From positions 88,805,539-88,869,538 of the forward strand of contig CM051519.1 of assembly GCA_028015205.1 (NCBI GenBank): 64,000 nucleotides of DNA, written 5' to 3'. The notes beneath the pieces are model-generated. The model saw nothing but the letters and a program-made list of their open reading frames with translations. It was not told the DNA's origin and searched no databases. The position numbers were made by a program, and so were the translations under genes. This DNA comes from Mytilisepta virgata (lineage: Eukaryota > Mollusca > Bivalvia > Mytilida > Mytilidae). Below, one piece after another: positions 28,133 through 39,620 of the stretch. Positions within the stretch are counted from its first letter, which is position 1. Every line of letters starts with the position of its first letter.

Positions 28133-29982
28133 GTATCAAGACACTTCGGTACCTGGACATTTCGGTACCCATTGAAAAAGACAATTCGGTACTGAGACAT
28201 TTCGGTACTGAGACATTTCGGTACCATATGTAAGACATTTCGGTACCATATGTAAGACATTTCGGTACTAGAAAAAAAATTATTGTTGACAATTGTGTTT
28301 TTGTGTTATTTATCAATAAAATTATATATGAACTGTTATAAAATGACAACTGATCTAAGTTTTGATAATGTACTGTTAACAATTTGTTATAAATTGTGAG
28401 ATATTATAATTGTATAAATTATGTATGTATCAATAAATAACTAATAATGATGTTATAACTTTAAAATGATATATTTGTTTGATGTCAATTTTAATAAAGA
28501 ATTGTTGATTTTGCAATTATCATTATTTAAGCAATCATCGGTAATTGAAAAAGTTGTTAATAAATATATTATTGATAATTGTTTTTTTGTTTTCACAAGT
28601 ATTTTAACTCGGACCGTTTTCTTCTAATCATTTAAATAACATTTTAAATATCAAAGGAGATCGGCCGATACACAAGCCAAACTTCGAATTTGAGAAATCA
28701 TGGAAGCTCTGAATTTTGTTATAAAATTGGGTGGACTACTAGACACATTATTCTTCAAAATGGCCAGTGAATGTAGTGACTGCCATAATGAGGTCCGTGC
28801 AAGACAAGAGGCTGTGCAATGTGACCAGTGTGCATGTTGGCAGCATAGAACGTGCAATACTGGTAAGTAATTATTATCTTTTACTAAAAGACATTATTCT
28901 TGTTCCAGGTCAATTGTTTAAACTATCCAGACATACCAAGGACTATAATAGTATAATAGCAAAGACATACTTATTTCTCATATATTGGATAATTTCTATA
29001 CTAAGTTTTCTGTATTGGTTTTATTTTTGAAAGTAGTGTCGAACTATTTATGATATTCATAATTACGAAGATTGTATTTTATTAAAATATACTTTATTCT
29101 TAGGGATTTCCAGAGCAGACTGTATTTTATTAAAATATACGTTATTCTTAGGGATTTCCAATGCAGACTGTATTTTATTGAAATATATGTTATTTTTGGT
29201 AATTCGTTATTTTTTAGGGATTTCCAGAGCAGACTATAGACAGGCCGTTAGAGGTTTGGTACAACTGGACTGGGTCTGTCAAGGTTGCAGAGACCCTGTT
29301 GTGGTAGGAATATATTTATTATGAAACTTGATACATATATGTGGAAGCAAAACTTTCGTTAATTTGATAATTGGATTATATACACGAGAAAACACGCGCC
29401 GATAATTGTTGTATAATACCCGTTAATTAGGTAATGGAATCATTCAACATTCAAATAGACTGATATACCTACTGTATATGATAATCATTTCGTTATATGA
29501 AATTATATTTTAGGAACCTCCAGCAGACGCATCCATTGTGATAGACAGATCTTTTGAGGTGCCAGAACCTATTGCAGAAACATCTATCCACGATGAATCA
29601 GTTGAGCCAGCTGCTTAAACGGTGTGCCTCCGTTTACGGACCGTCTGTGTTGTAGACTTTTGAACTTTTTTTAAATATTGCCGTTACTATAGTGTACATA
29701 AACTACATTCAAATACTGATGTTTATAAATATAAAATATTTAAAATGATTATTTTCTTTGTTCTTATTTTGCCTTTTAGCCTAATAAAGAATCCCCTTAT
29801 TAAAATTCCACGCATTTAGTGTAATGCCCTACAAATATATAACACAATTTACTCAGTACCGAAATGTCTAACCTCGGTACCGAAATGTCCATAGTCAGTA
29901 CCGAACTGTCTCAGTACCGAAATGTCTCAGTACCGAATTGTCTCAGTACCGAAATGTCCAGGTACCGAAGTGTCTAGGATTC
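28133..29982. mobile_element. 1.85-kb non-autonomous MULE-like DNA transposon
   Basis: The ends are inverted (agacacttcggtacctggac on the left, matched in reverse at 29956-29975) and continue into arrays of a subterminal motif gacatttcggtactga, inverted between the two ends (28139-28270 and 29856-29975). An exact 9-bp duplication gtattcaag flanks it, the size expected for Mutator-like (MULE) transposases. The interior carries a small three-exon gene for a PHD-like zinc finger but no transposase, so it is an internally deleted, non-autonomous copy. The superfamily call rests on TSD length and the finger type. Confidence 0.75.
28700..29618 (+). CDS. PHD-like zinc-finger protein in the MULE-like element (3 exons)
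   Basis: I propose exons 28700-28862, 29218-29303 and 29514-29618. The introns start gtaagt and gtagga and end tttttag and attttag, and the phases join cleanly to a 117-residue product ending in TAA. The protein has a Cys-rich module: CSDC near residue 25, CDQC, then WQHRTC, with CQGC about 34 residues later, all in exons 1-2. This is the C-x2-C / C-x2-C / H-x2-C / C-x2-C layout of PHD/treble-clef fingers. Exon 3 is acidic and ends EPAA. In related invertebrate MULEs I recall such a finger preceding the transposase; here only that N-terminal part remains. It could be a DNA-end or chromatin-binding remnant. Expression is unknown. Confidence 0.6.
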
Positions 29983-29991
29983 GTATTCAAG
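29983..29991. repeat. 9-bp target-site duplication, right
   Basis: gtattcaag, identical to 28124-28132. Confidence 0.85.
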
Positions 29992-30129
29992 CACCTGTGG
30001 TTTTGATAGTTATATCAGAATGATTATTACATAATTTAGTTTACCATTTGGAATAGATAATACGCCGTTCGGATAGATATTACATAATATTTTTTCCTTT
30101 CGGAATAGATTTTACATAATTTCTGATTA

Positions 30130-30284
30130 AAGGGAGCAACCATTTGATTTTAATGGTTGGGGGAGGGGGGCAGTTAATATTTTGGTTTAAATGAAATTAA
30201 AATTTAGGCTGCAAAAAAAATCCAAGACCAAAATTTCGATTTGATCCAATCCTGGCCCCCATAAAAATCAAATGGTTGCTCCCT
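30130..30284. mobile_element. 155-bp MITE with perfect 21-bp TIRs
   Basis: Perfect 21-bp inverted ends (30130-30150 and 30264-30284) begin agggagcaaccatttgattt. The interior is G-rich on one side and C-rich on the other. No coding is present and the TSD is unclear. Confidence 0.85.
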
Positions 30285-31323
30285 AATGAATGACAAGTCA
30301 AATTGTCAAAATTGTTAGAAGTCAAAATCTGAATATGTTATGATTGTCATGGAATAAAACTTCTGCCATAATATTTATTCCAAAGATAGTTCTTTCTATA
30401 ACTTCTATATTAATCAAGGGAAGCCCGTTACACTTCCCCCACCTCATAAGTTAATTGAGTAAATATTGACTTTACATGAAGATTAAATGAGAAGTATGAA
30501 AGGCTTTAATTTTATCATTTCAATAGTATAAGATTCCCAGGTTAACTTGAAATCTCAATTAATATATGTTTTTATATAAAATATGAATTACAGGTAATAT
30601 CTATATATGTATAGCCAGACAGTGGTTATAATCAGCATTTTTGTTGTACAGGTAATGCTACCTATCAACTGATCAATTTGATTTCAGTGGTTGATGATTT
30701 ATACTGATGATATACTGATTCATGAGCCTTTGAACCTCAAGTGATGTAAGGATCTGTTTTGCATATTTGTTTGTTATATTTTTATGCTATTTTGCATATT
30801 TGTTTGTTATATTTTTATGCTATTTTGCTTTATTATTATGCTTATGCTAAACACTAATGTGCTTTTGCTTATTTTTTACTAATATATTGTTAAGCAACAA
30901 CACTGAAACATTTGAATATTTTAGCACACCGAAAACTATTGGAAATATGATTTTCACCTTGTACAGACCTTAATTGCTGCTCTTCATCAATATTATATTT
31001 AATGATGAATTCATATGAGTATATTCTACACTTTGTATTTACACACATGCATACAAATTATTATAACTCATATATAGGTATTTTTCATAACCTTTATTAT
31101 ATTTTGAAAACAGGGTGACACTTAATTTTCATTGATTGTAAATTGTAGTGGTAGAGTTATCTCTCTTTCCATTCATTAAAATATTGTTATGAGGGTCTGT
31201 TATTGTATTGCAGGGCTATTTTTATTGTTGATTACCGAAATAAATAATGTATCCTTGAACCTCATTTGTGTTTTACTGTTGCCTCTGAACGGTTACACAT
31301 AAAGACAATATAGCTATTAAATA

Positions 31324-31813
31324 CATCAACATTACCCCCCCCCCACAAAACAATATCTATCTGGATGGCATATCAGGTCCGCACGAGTGATTCCCCTTTG
31401 CACACATAGCAATAGAAGATTAAGACAATCTTAAAAGTGTACACCAAGAGACGGTGCTAAAATGAATTATCCTACTTGTGTCCAATGTGGTAAGTCCGAT
31501 TGAGATTCCGTGTATTATGTCACCATGATAGCTCAGTTGGGAGGGGGAAAATACATACATGTATATATATAAATTCTGCAAAGAGCATGAAGGGACGGTG
31601 CCATTTGGATAAATCCATCTTATGCTCAATGCAGAAAGTCCATTAAAAATAATGTATACACACATATGTAGAAAAAAGGTATGTTAAGAACAAAGCCGAA
31701 TACATGTATCTTGTGGTCTTCATTTTTGACATATTATTTTACTTTTGTCACTCAAGCATTTGACCTGCTAATGCAAGCCCCTGAACAGATCCTCTCTATG
31801 ATGTGATTGAGAT
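31324..31813. repeat. Duplicated segment, copy 2
   Basis: Direct-orientation partner of 27387-27812, about 3.9 kb away, sharing the same ordered blocks. The MULE-like element and MITE lie between the two copies. The minus-strand frame across it is not a gene. Confidence 0.85.
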
Positions 31814-31914
31814 GTACAATGAAACAATCTAGTACTCAGGATGAGTTGCAAAACTCACTTTATACATTGCACATCATGGAAGCTCCAAGTATATGAACAA
31901 AAATTCAAGATAGT

Positions 31915-32900
31915 AGTTTTTATTTACAACTGGAAATCACTTTCAAAGTTTTAGGTTAGCAGATAAATATATTGAAACAGTCAAATCTTATTGTTATCTA
32001 TCTAGGCATCAATATTAAATATACAGGCAATTTCAACCTTTCCAGCAAATTATTGATGGAAAAGGGAAGAAAAGCATAAATAATAGGACTTAATAATCCC
32101 TGCAGTTTACTTGAAAAATTATATGATACATTAGTCAACCTCAATATTCTTTATAGTAGTGAAATACGGGGGGGTGGGGTTCAACTGAACTTGCAAATAT
32201 TCAGACCCTTTGAGCACCTGCATCTTAAATCTATCAAAGAAATACTTGGTGTATATTGTAAGGAAACATATGCTACCTTATACGGTAAATTCAACTTTAA
32301 ACGATATAATTTTGAGTGCACATTTCAAACTCAAATAATACACTTGTAAACAAAATTTACAATAATATTGACCAAAATAATAAATGGATTTCCACAGTTC
32401 AATACTGGGTAAGAGAACTTGGGTTTGGATATTTGATTTCTGACAAAATAGCAGCTATACAACAAAGAATAAATTATCAAGCTTTACAAACCAACACAGT
32501 CTTATAATCATTAACAATAAACTAGATTTCTTTAATAAAGTTTACAAAAATTTAATAAGAGACCTCAATATGTTGATTCTTGCAAATTTAAAGCATAAAT
32601 ATCCTTTTTATGTAAATTTAAAATTAGTGCACATTCACTAGGGATTGAAAAATTAGGAATATCCATATAACAAGTCTTTTAGTACCGTGTGTAATACAGG
32701 ACAAATTGAGGACGAGCCATTTCTTTCTGTATTGCCCAACCTACAATATATTTGGGAATGAATTAAATCAAAAATTAAAACCTTGCCATAAAAATTTAGA
32801 TTTAATAACAGCGTAATCTAGCTATCCTCTTGAATAGTAGCTCTCGAATTACACTTTTTAAAAAGCTCTTGTTAATTATATATGTACTATATAAACAAAA
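31915..32900 (+). pseudogene. Decayed non-LTR retrotransposon RT, C-terminal fragment
   Basis: Translations include IYLGINIKYTGNFNLSSKLL, then MEKGRKA and later HLKSIKEILGV and YATLYGKFN. This order is typical of the region after the RT core in CR1-like LINEs (YLG-x-F, then a KGRKA helix, then LHLKF-x-K-x-LGV). Frames change several times and stops are frequent. No 3' tail was identified. It is a relic; clade assignment is tentative. Confidence 0.55.
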
Positions 32901-33456
32901 TGCTAATGCTTAGATTGTATAATAAAAATAATAAACAGGACTCCTAAAAATAAAGCATTGCCACCGCTGCTTCATTACAACCTTTTTTCTTTATATTGTA
33001 TTTTATTGTTTGTGTCATGACCATTTATTGTAAACGTGTTAGAACAAACAAATATTTCGTATTAATTATCTACCCATGAAAGGGCATTCAGTTTAAGCTT
33101 CCTGGTAGCCATTTTGAGAGAAACAAGGTAATACTTTGTAGTTTATTTTTACTTTTAATATGGTTGGCAACCGTTGGCTGTAATAATTTGATGTGTAAGA
33201 CTTTCAGGTTTTGTTAGCTCAGTTTGTTTTCTTCTGTCCAGAATTTTACCTCATTTTTCTCAGTTAAGGTGCATTATATTATGTTGACGGTTTCTAAAAA
33301 ATACGATTTTTTTAATCTGTATTTCATCATGCAAAAACACGAGATGTTTGACATATTTAACTATTAAACTTCTTAGAGGTATAATTTGAAATGCCAATTA
33401 ATGGCAAGGCTCAGTTTGAGAACTTGTATCACTCTTCCTTTTATCTGTTAAATGGC

Positions 33457-33461
<5 letters not shown>

Positions 33462-33512
<51 letters not shown>
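33462..33512. repeat. (AT)n microsatellite
   Basis: About 25 uninterrupted AT dinucleotides. Confidence 0.97.
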
Positions 33513-33514
<2 letters not shown>

Positions 33515-33994
33515 TTATATACATGTAGATAGAGGTCAACATTAAACGAGATACTGGAGCAGTCGTAAACGACAGCTAATCCCCTCTCCCGTATTTTCAC
33601 TTGTTTTTAACATAATGCTTAGATATTTTACAACATAAGATAATATTTTTTCTTGATACAAAAGAGTGTACCGTTGGTTGTTTTTATAAATATATATTAT
33701 GTTGGGGTTATTTCTATGAAGAAATGGGGTAATAATATCATATTTTCATTAACTTTATCTATTTAGTTCTTGAAACTCAAAATAACTTAATAAAAATTAC
33801 GGCAATCACAGATTGCACACCTCGCTCAACTTAAATAAAGTACTCTTGGATATCTTGAAATTGTGTTTCCTCACGGGTAAAAGTGAAATTTCTGGCACCT
33901 CTCATAAACTCATAAGATTTCTCTTACTTCTTATATTGATACAATCAGTTTCCCCATGATTATAAAGGGTTGTGTGAATTTTCTGTCATAACTA

Positions 33995-34575
33995 AAAAGA
34001 AAACCAGAGTCACCCATGCATAAAATGTAGGTCAGGGTGATCCAATTTTTATACGAACTTTCGTTATTTTCCAAGACAATCCACTGGTGAAATGTTATAC
34101 TTATATGAATTAGTGTCTTAGAAGTGGACCTTAACGCAAAACTTAACCACAGTCACGCATGCATAAAATATAGGTCAGGGTGATCAAATTTTTATAGGGA
34201 GGTTCGTTATTTTCCAAGACGCACCCACTGGTGAAATTTTATACCTATATGATTTACCGTGACTTAGAACTGGACCTTAACGCAAAATTTAACCAGAGTC
34301 ACCCATGCATACAATGTAGGTCATTGTGATCCAAATTTTATAGAGTACTTCGTTATTTTCCAAGATGCATCTACTGGTAAAATATTATACCTATATGACC
34401 TACGTTATCTTAGAACTGGACCTTAACGCAAAACTTAACCAGAGTCACTCCTGCATAAAATGTAGGTCAGGGTGATCCAATTTTTATGGGAAGATTCGTT
34501 ATGTTCCAAGATGCACGTACTGGTAATATATTATGCCTATATGGCTTACAGTCTTAGATCTGGACCTTTATAAGG
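33995..34575. repeat. ~146-bp tandem repeat (4 diverged copies)
   Basis: Units share accagagtcacccatgcata, gtaggtcagggtgatccaat, ttcgttattttccaaga and ctggaccttaacgcaaaact. The repeat plus the following gatggacggacggacgg tract (34992-35008) looks like the interior and end of a bivalve repeat element lying directly upstream of the TRIM-like gene. Confidence 0.85.
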
Positions 34576-35186
34576 TGGGACGAACTGATGGTCGAAGGGA
34601 TAACAAAGCAATGTTGAAAATCAATCTGTTTGTAAAGGTAAACTAAAATAAACAGGTATTCTGAAAGGATTGCTGATACCAAAAAATAAGATCATTTGGT
34701 AAAAGAGTTTGCTAGAACAAAGTCCGGAAAACTGTTATTTTAGCAATAATTCATATTTCCAAGGGCTACAACTCTCACAATAATTACGAGTTCAGCATGA
34801 AACTCAAACGTGATCTGTATATCATCATTATTAGCCCACATATCAAAAATAAGAACACTTGGTAAAAGGGTTTGCAAATAAGTCCGCATAACTCTCACAA
34901 TCATTATCCGTTCATAAGCTCACATACCAAAAATAAGATCAGTTGGTAAAATGGTTTATTAAAAAAGTTAAAAAAAAAACTGTAGTGTGACTGATGGACG
35001 GACGGACGGAGTGCAAACCTATAGTCCCATCCGACGTTGCCGGTAGGGGACAAACTAGAATTTCGAATTTCAGTAAAGGTTAAGACATCAAGTTCCACCA
35101 TCATATATACTCCATTCATCTTTAAATTTAAATCTCCATTAAGTTATTGTAAGACACTAGCCTATGTAAATGTATTTTACAGAAAT

Positions 35187-36836
35187 ATGGAAGATACCCA
35201 TTGTGAGCCATGTAAGGCTCGCGGTAAACAGAATAAGTCGTCATTCTGGTGCGTAAACTGTGAAGAACCAATGTGTTCAGACTGTACAGAACACCACAGG
35301 GTAATGAAAGTATCCAAAAATCATCAAATAATTGAAATATCAAGAGTTCCAAAACAGATAAATATCTCAGACCAATGCTGTGCGAAGCACGACAATTTAC
35401 CGTATGAATACTTCTGCGTTGACCACGATGTCCTTGGTTGTAAGGAATGTCTGGCCGCCATTCATCGCGCTTGTAAAAATGTGATGTCCGTAGATATAGC
35501 TTCAAAGGGAGCTAAGAGATCCCAGGCTTTCATAGACTGCGTTGAACTTATACAACAGCTTTTAAACACTCTTGGTGCACTGACAAATGATAGGCAAAAA
35601 CTTATTGATGACATTGAACAAGAAGTAAATAAGATCAAGGCATCTATAAGGACAACAAAAGAGAAACTAATTTCATATGTAGAATCGTTAGAACGGACAC
35701 TATTACAAGAACTGAATCAAAGAAAACATTCCAAAGTTTCAGATCTTCAACAGCAGGTTAATGAATTCCAGAATATGGAGAAAAAGGTAAAAGAGGAAAA
35801 CGAGATTGTTGAACTTGTGCAAAACCAGGGTACAGACAAACAAGCGTTTCTATTGACATTATCCAAGCGAAATATACTCAAAGAGTTTGAGCGGAACTTA
35901 ATTTCTTGTACTGACAAAGCAGTAAATCACCATTTTAACTTCGAGGAGATAAATGCAAAAAATACAATAAAATCCATTGGGTCATTAGAGGTAACGGAAA
36001 CTCCATGTCAGATTAAATTTGTTCCTTTAAAAAAGCGTCAGTCACAGGTCCCCGTTCATTCTAGCAGCAAACTTCCCTCTCTGGTTTATGAATGTGATAT
36101 AAACACGTCAAACTTAAGAGTCCGTCGCATTAGAGGAATGACTATAAATGAAAGAAACGAACTCATTCTGTGTGACAATGGTAATACCAGATTATTAGTA
36201 TATGACAAATACAATACATACAAAGATCAGATAAAAACCAAGTACGAACCGTGGGATATAGCAGTCATACCAGGTACTGCTACCGTTGTTGTAACGTCTG
36301 ACCATGGGGATTATATACAGTTCATAGACACAGAGAGAAAGAAAACCATCAAAGAAATGAAGGTAGAAAACAGCAGCTTAGTAGGAGGTATAGCTGTGTC
36401 TACTGAATATATATTTGTGGGGGCAAAAGGAAAAATACATGTTCTAGATCATCAAGGTCGTTCTGTCAGAATAATTAACTTACAACATACGGACAGAACA
36501 CTTTGGTTTATGTGTCTAGGTAAAAACGGAAATATTTATTATACTACCCCAGAATGTATTAGATTTATACAACCTGATGGTAAGGTGGTGTTTACTTCAT
36601 CTAATGTGACAGATCCTTGGGGTATCCAGACTGATAATCATGACAATGTGTACGTTATTGATCATGACAAATCAGCCATTCGTAGATTTAGGTCTGACGG
36701 AACAGTCATAGATGTATTGAAGAACGATGTATTGAGTGGACCTATATCACTTTACTTCAATCGAGACTACACAAAGTTATACGTTACAAATAGGAATGGG
36801 CTTTCTGTTTCATGCTTTAAACTTGCACAAGTGTAG
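35187..36836 (+). CDS. TRIM-like protein: two B-boxes, coiled coil, NHL-type beta-propeller
   Basis: The product is 549 residues from ATG 35187, chosen because the frame upstream (from 35037) is repeat-derived and tattttacag just before the ATG resembles a splice acceptor of a 5'UTR intron. B-box 1 (residues about 6-46) has C6, C9, C22, C25, C30, C33 and H46. B-box 2 (about 64-96) has C65, H68, C77, H80, C85, C88 and H93. A charged helical coiled coil follows (about 110-270). The C-terminal ~250 residues are a repeated beta-propeller (WDIAVIPGT, GGIAVSTEY, WGIQTDNHDNVYVID, LYVTNRNG) of the NHL class. There is no RING, so it is a RING-less TRIM relative (TRIM56/71-like in databases). Such genes are greatly expanded in bivalves, with presumed roles in ubiquitin-linked signalling or immunity. 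It appears intact and single-exon in its coding part. Confidence 0.9.
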   Translation: MEDTHCEPCKARGKQNKSSFWCVNCEEPMCSDCTEHHRVMKVSKNHQIIEISRVPKQINISDQCCAKHDNLPYEYFCVDHDVLGCKECLAAIHRACKNVMSVDIASKGAKRSQAFIDCVELIQQLLNTLGALTNDRQKLIDDIEQEVNKIKASIRTTKEKLISYVESLERTLLQELNQRKHSKVSDLQQQVNEFQNMEKKVKEENEIVELVQNQGTDKQAFLLTLSKRNILKEFERNLISCTDKAVNHHFNFEEINAKNTIKSIGSLEVTETPCQIKFVPLKKRQSQVPVHSSSKLPSLVYECDINTSNLRVRRIRGMTINERNELILCDNGNTRLLVYDKYNTYKDQIKTKYEPWDIAVIPGTATVVVTSDHGDYIQFIDTERKKTIKEMKVENSSLVGGIAVSTEYIFVGAKGKIHVLDHQGRSVRIINLQHTDRTLWFMCLGKNGNIYYTTPECIRFIQPDGKVVFTSSNVTDPWGIQTDNHDNVYVIDHDKSAIRRFRSDGTVIDVLKNDVLSGPISLYFNRDYTKLYVTNRNGLSVSCFKLAQV

Positions 36837-37008
36837 AGTATTACATGTAAACATGAAGAAATGAAGTATATTGTGTATCCACCAAATATTGAACAAAAAT
36901 TATTACTGCTGTTATTGGTCCTAAAATTGTAGATTTATTTGTGTGGTGTTTTAGAGTTTGTCAGAATAAAAGTGTACAAATACTTATTGTTTTATTTATA
37001 TTATCTAT

Positions 37009-37343
37009 AGGATCATTAGAGATAAGAGAATCCCCCTATCAGATTAGATTTTTTCCTGTAAAAAAGCGTCAGTCACAGGTGCCTGTAGTTGTTATAAACA
37101 TATTCCTTCTTTGGTTTATGAATGTGATATAGACATGTAAAACTAAGAGACAGCTTCGTAAGAGGAATGACTATAAATGAAAGAAACGAACTCATTCTGT
37201 GTAACAAAGGTAATACCAGATTATTAGTGTATGGCGAGAACAATACATACAAGTATCAGATAAAAACCAAGTACGAACCGTGGGATATAGCAGTCATACC
37301 AGGTACTGCTACCGTTGTTGTAACGTCTGACCGTGGGGGTTAT
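37009..37343 (+). pseudogene. TRIM-like/NHL pseudogene, 5' portion
   Basis: Closely matches the segment of the intact gene starting at about 35969 (GSLE.., KKRQSQVPV, MTINERNELIL, YEPWDIAVIPGTATVVVTSD). Homology begins right after attatctatag, a plausible splice acceptor, with no B-boxes upstream. There is an early stop after FMNVI and frame changes before the MTINERN block. It breaks off at gggggttat, where a ~4.07-kb insertion starts. The remaining part is at 41413-41841. Confidence 0.85.
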
Positions 37344-37367
37344 TGCCTGACCTCTTGAGGTCAGGCA
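37344..37367. repeat. Perfect 11-bp-arm palindrome at insertion edge
   Basis: tgcctgacctc and gaggtcaggca face each other across two bases exactly where the pseudogene homology stops, so this is probably the terminus of the inserted element. Confidence 0.7.
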
Positions 37368-37378
37368 GTTATAAGATT

Positions 37379-37484
37379 CAGTTAAACTTCCGGTATAGAA
37401 ATCTCTGTTTGCGCAGATGTATTGAAGGCTGGACTTCCGATATAGAAATCTTTGTCTGCGCAGATTTATTGAAGGCCAGGGCAC
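37379..37484. repeat. ~56-bp direct duplication
   Basis: Two tandem copies of a unit containing cttccggtatagaaatctct and gcgcagatgtattgaaggc. The second copy shows a few substitutions. Confidence 0.8.
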
Positions 37485-37959
37485 ATTTTATTATGTTAAA
37501 CGTTTATTTGATTTGATGATGACAACTCTTGCAATTTTAACGAAGTTCATTAGAAATACCTTTCAACGTGACAATAAATAACAGCAAATAAAATCTATTT
37601 ATACATTATATTTGTTATCGTGCATTTGTACTGTAAAGTATATTTACGTACTTTATAGTATAGGATTGATACATTGAAACCGATGTATACAATCAGCATT
37701 CTTTCAACACATTGGAATTTTTTTATCAAAAATAAATTTAAACATGTTAAAAGACAATAAATTTAATTAATGAATGGGAAATTATAAACAAAAACGTCTG
37801 TGTAAACAGTGGGTGTGTTTTATAACTGGAACAGCTTAAAGAGGGGATAATTTCGCCAAAATTCGGACCGAAAATGTAAATGGTCAAAACTTCAAAACCT
37901 TAAGCCCTAGAGCCCTGGGATCTTCTTCAATGATCTTTAGTTCTTGTGACTTAGAAAAT

Positions 37960-39160
37960 TGTCTCAAGGTCAAAGGTTATAGGTGACCTTGAACTATGAC
38001 CTTGAGCTTGTTATCTCTTAAACTCGAAAACTGTAATAGATAAGAAAAAGTCAAATCGCGAAAAATGTTTCGAACGTTTAGACGCAAATTTGTTGTTTGA
38101 CCGAAACGATTCGATGACTTCTTAAGGAGTATAGCCCTGATGGACGGTTCTGCTAAAGCCGTAATTGACCTTTGACCTTGAATTGAGGTCAAGGTCAAAG
38201 GTCAATTTCACGGTCATGTGCTATATATAAAAAACCATACGACATAAAGGCGTAAGGTTTGCAGATTTTGGGTCTTTGACTTTTGACCTTCAAATTGAGG
38301 TCAAGGTCAAGGGTCAATCTCAAGGTCATACACTAAATCAAGTAAATATCAAGAACTTTACGTTATACAGACCTAAGGTTTCCTGATGTTGGGTCCTTGA
38401 CCTTCAAATTGAGGTCAAGGTCAAATATTCAATCGATCATATTTCAGAAACTATACGTCATAGAAAATTCTACTAGGGCAATTTGGAATACTTGACCTTT
38501 GACCTTGAATTTGAGATCAAGGTAAAGGGTCAATCTCAAGGTTATCCACTAAGTCAAGTACATATAAAAAATAATACGTCATAGAGGCCTAATGTTCGCG
38601 GATTTGGAGTCCTTGACCTTTGACCTTCAAATTTAGGTCAAGGTCAAATCTTCAATCGAGCATATTTCAGAAACTATACATGACAAAAATTTGTACAAGG
38701 GCAATTTGGAATCCCTGACTTTTTACCATAAATTGAGGTCAAGGTTAAATATTCAATCGAGCATATTTCAGAAACTATACATCATAGAAACGTCTACAAA
38801 GGCAATTTGGAATCCTTGACATTCGATCTTGAATTGAGGTCAAGGTCAAAGGTCAATTTCAATGTCACACTTAATCAAGTTTATATCAAAAACTATACGT
38901 CATATAAGCTGATGGAACGGGGTTTATAATCCATAACCTTTTACCTTCAAAATGAGGACATGGTCAAAGGTCAATTTAAAGGTCATTTGCTATATATGAA
39001 GAGCTATATATAATAGAGGCCTAAGGTTGTTGATTTGAGGTTCTTGATCATTCACCTTGAAATTTACTTCAAGGTGAAATCAAGGTCACGCAATTAATTG
39101 AGCAAATCTCAAAACTATACGTCATAGAAGTTTCCACAAGGGATTCGGAACTCTTGAAAG
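37960..39160. repeat. ~115-bp diverged tandem repeat rich in AGGTCA half-sites
   Basis: About eight to ten diverged units, each with a block such as ttgaggtcaaggtcaaaggtc and its inverse tgacctttgaccttga. In the cleanest unit AGGTCA lies at 38186-38191, 38192-38197 and 38199-38204, i.e. spacings 0 and 1, with an inverted partner at 38166-38180. TCAAGGTCA and AGGTCAAAGGTCA match nuclear-receptor monomer (ERR/NR5A) and DR1 (RXR/HNF4) consensus sites. It lies inside the insertion that splits the NHL pseudogene. Function is unknown; hairpin-forming repeat ends could also explain it. Confidence 0.75.
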
Positions 39161-39620
39161 TTCATGTTCACATGATGGGGTCATGTAGAAAAGACCTTTT
39201 AATAGTTCTTTTGAACGATTGGCCTTTAATTATGAATTACATGATGAATTAAACAGTGTTATGTTATGTAACCAACTAGATACATTTACTCTTATTTAGC
39301 TCACATCGCCAAAGACTCAGGCTCATGGGTCCTGATGCTCTAGTTAAAAAAACAGAACTATAGCAAAAAATCGTTTTGTCATTCTGTAATTTCACCATTT
39401 GCACATGGTGAGTAGATGAATCCTACTGTATTTCAAGGTCAAATGACAAAGTCATATTTCAGCACAACAGAAAAAGCTTATAGTTATAATAGAGGTTTGC
39501 TTTTGGATTCAATCTTCACCAAACTTTATTTGATGATTACACATGATGACAGGATGAACCCTATTGTTTTGTTGCGTCCAATTTTCAACCAAACTGGGTG
39601 CAATGGTTGCTTATGGTCAT

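Noticed and set aside
35128..35505. 125-codon minus-strand frame opposite the TRIM-like gene
   Set aside because: Shadow of the B-box coding region; no independent features.
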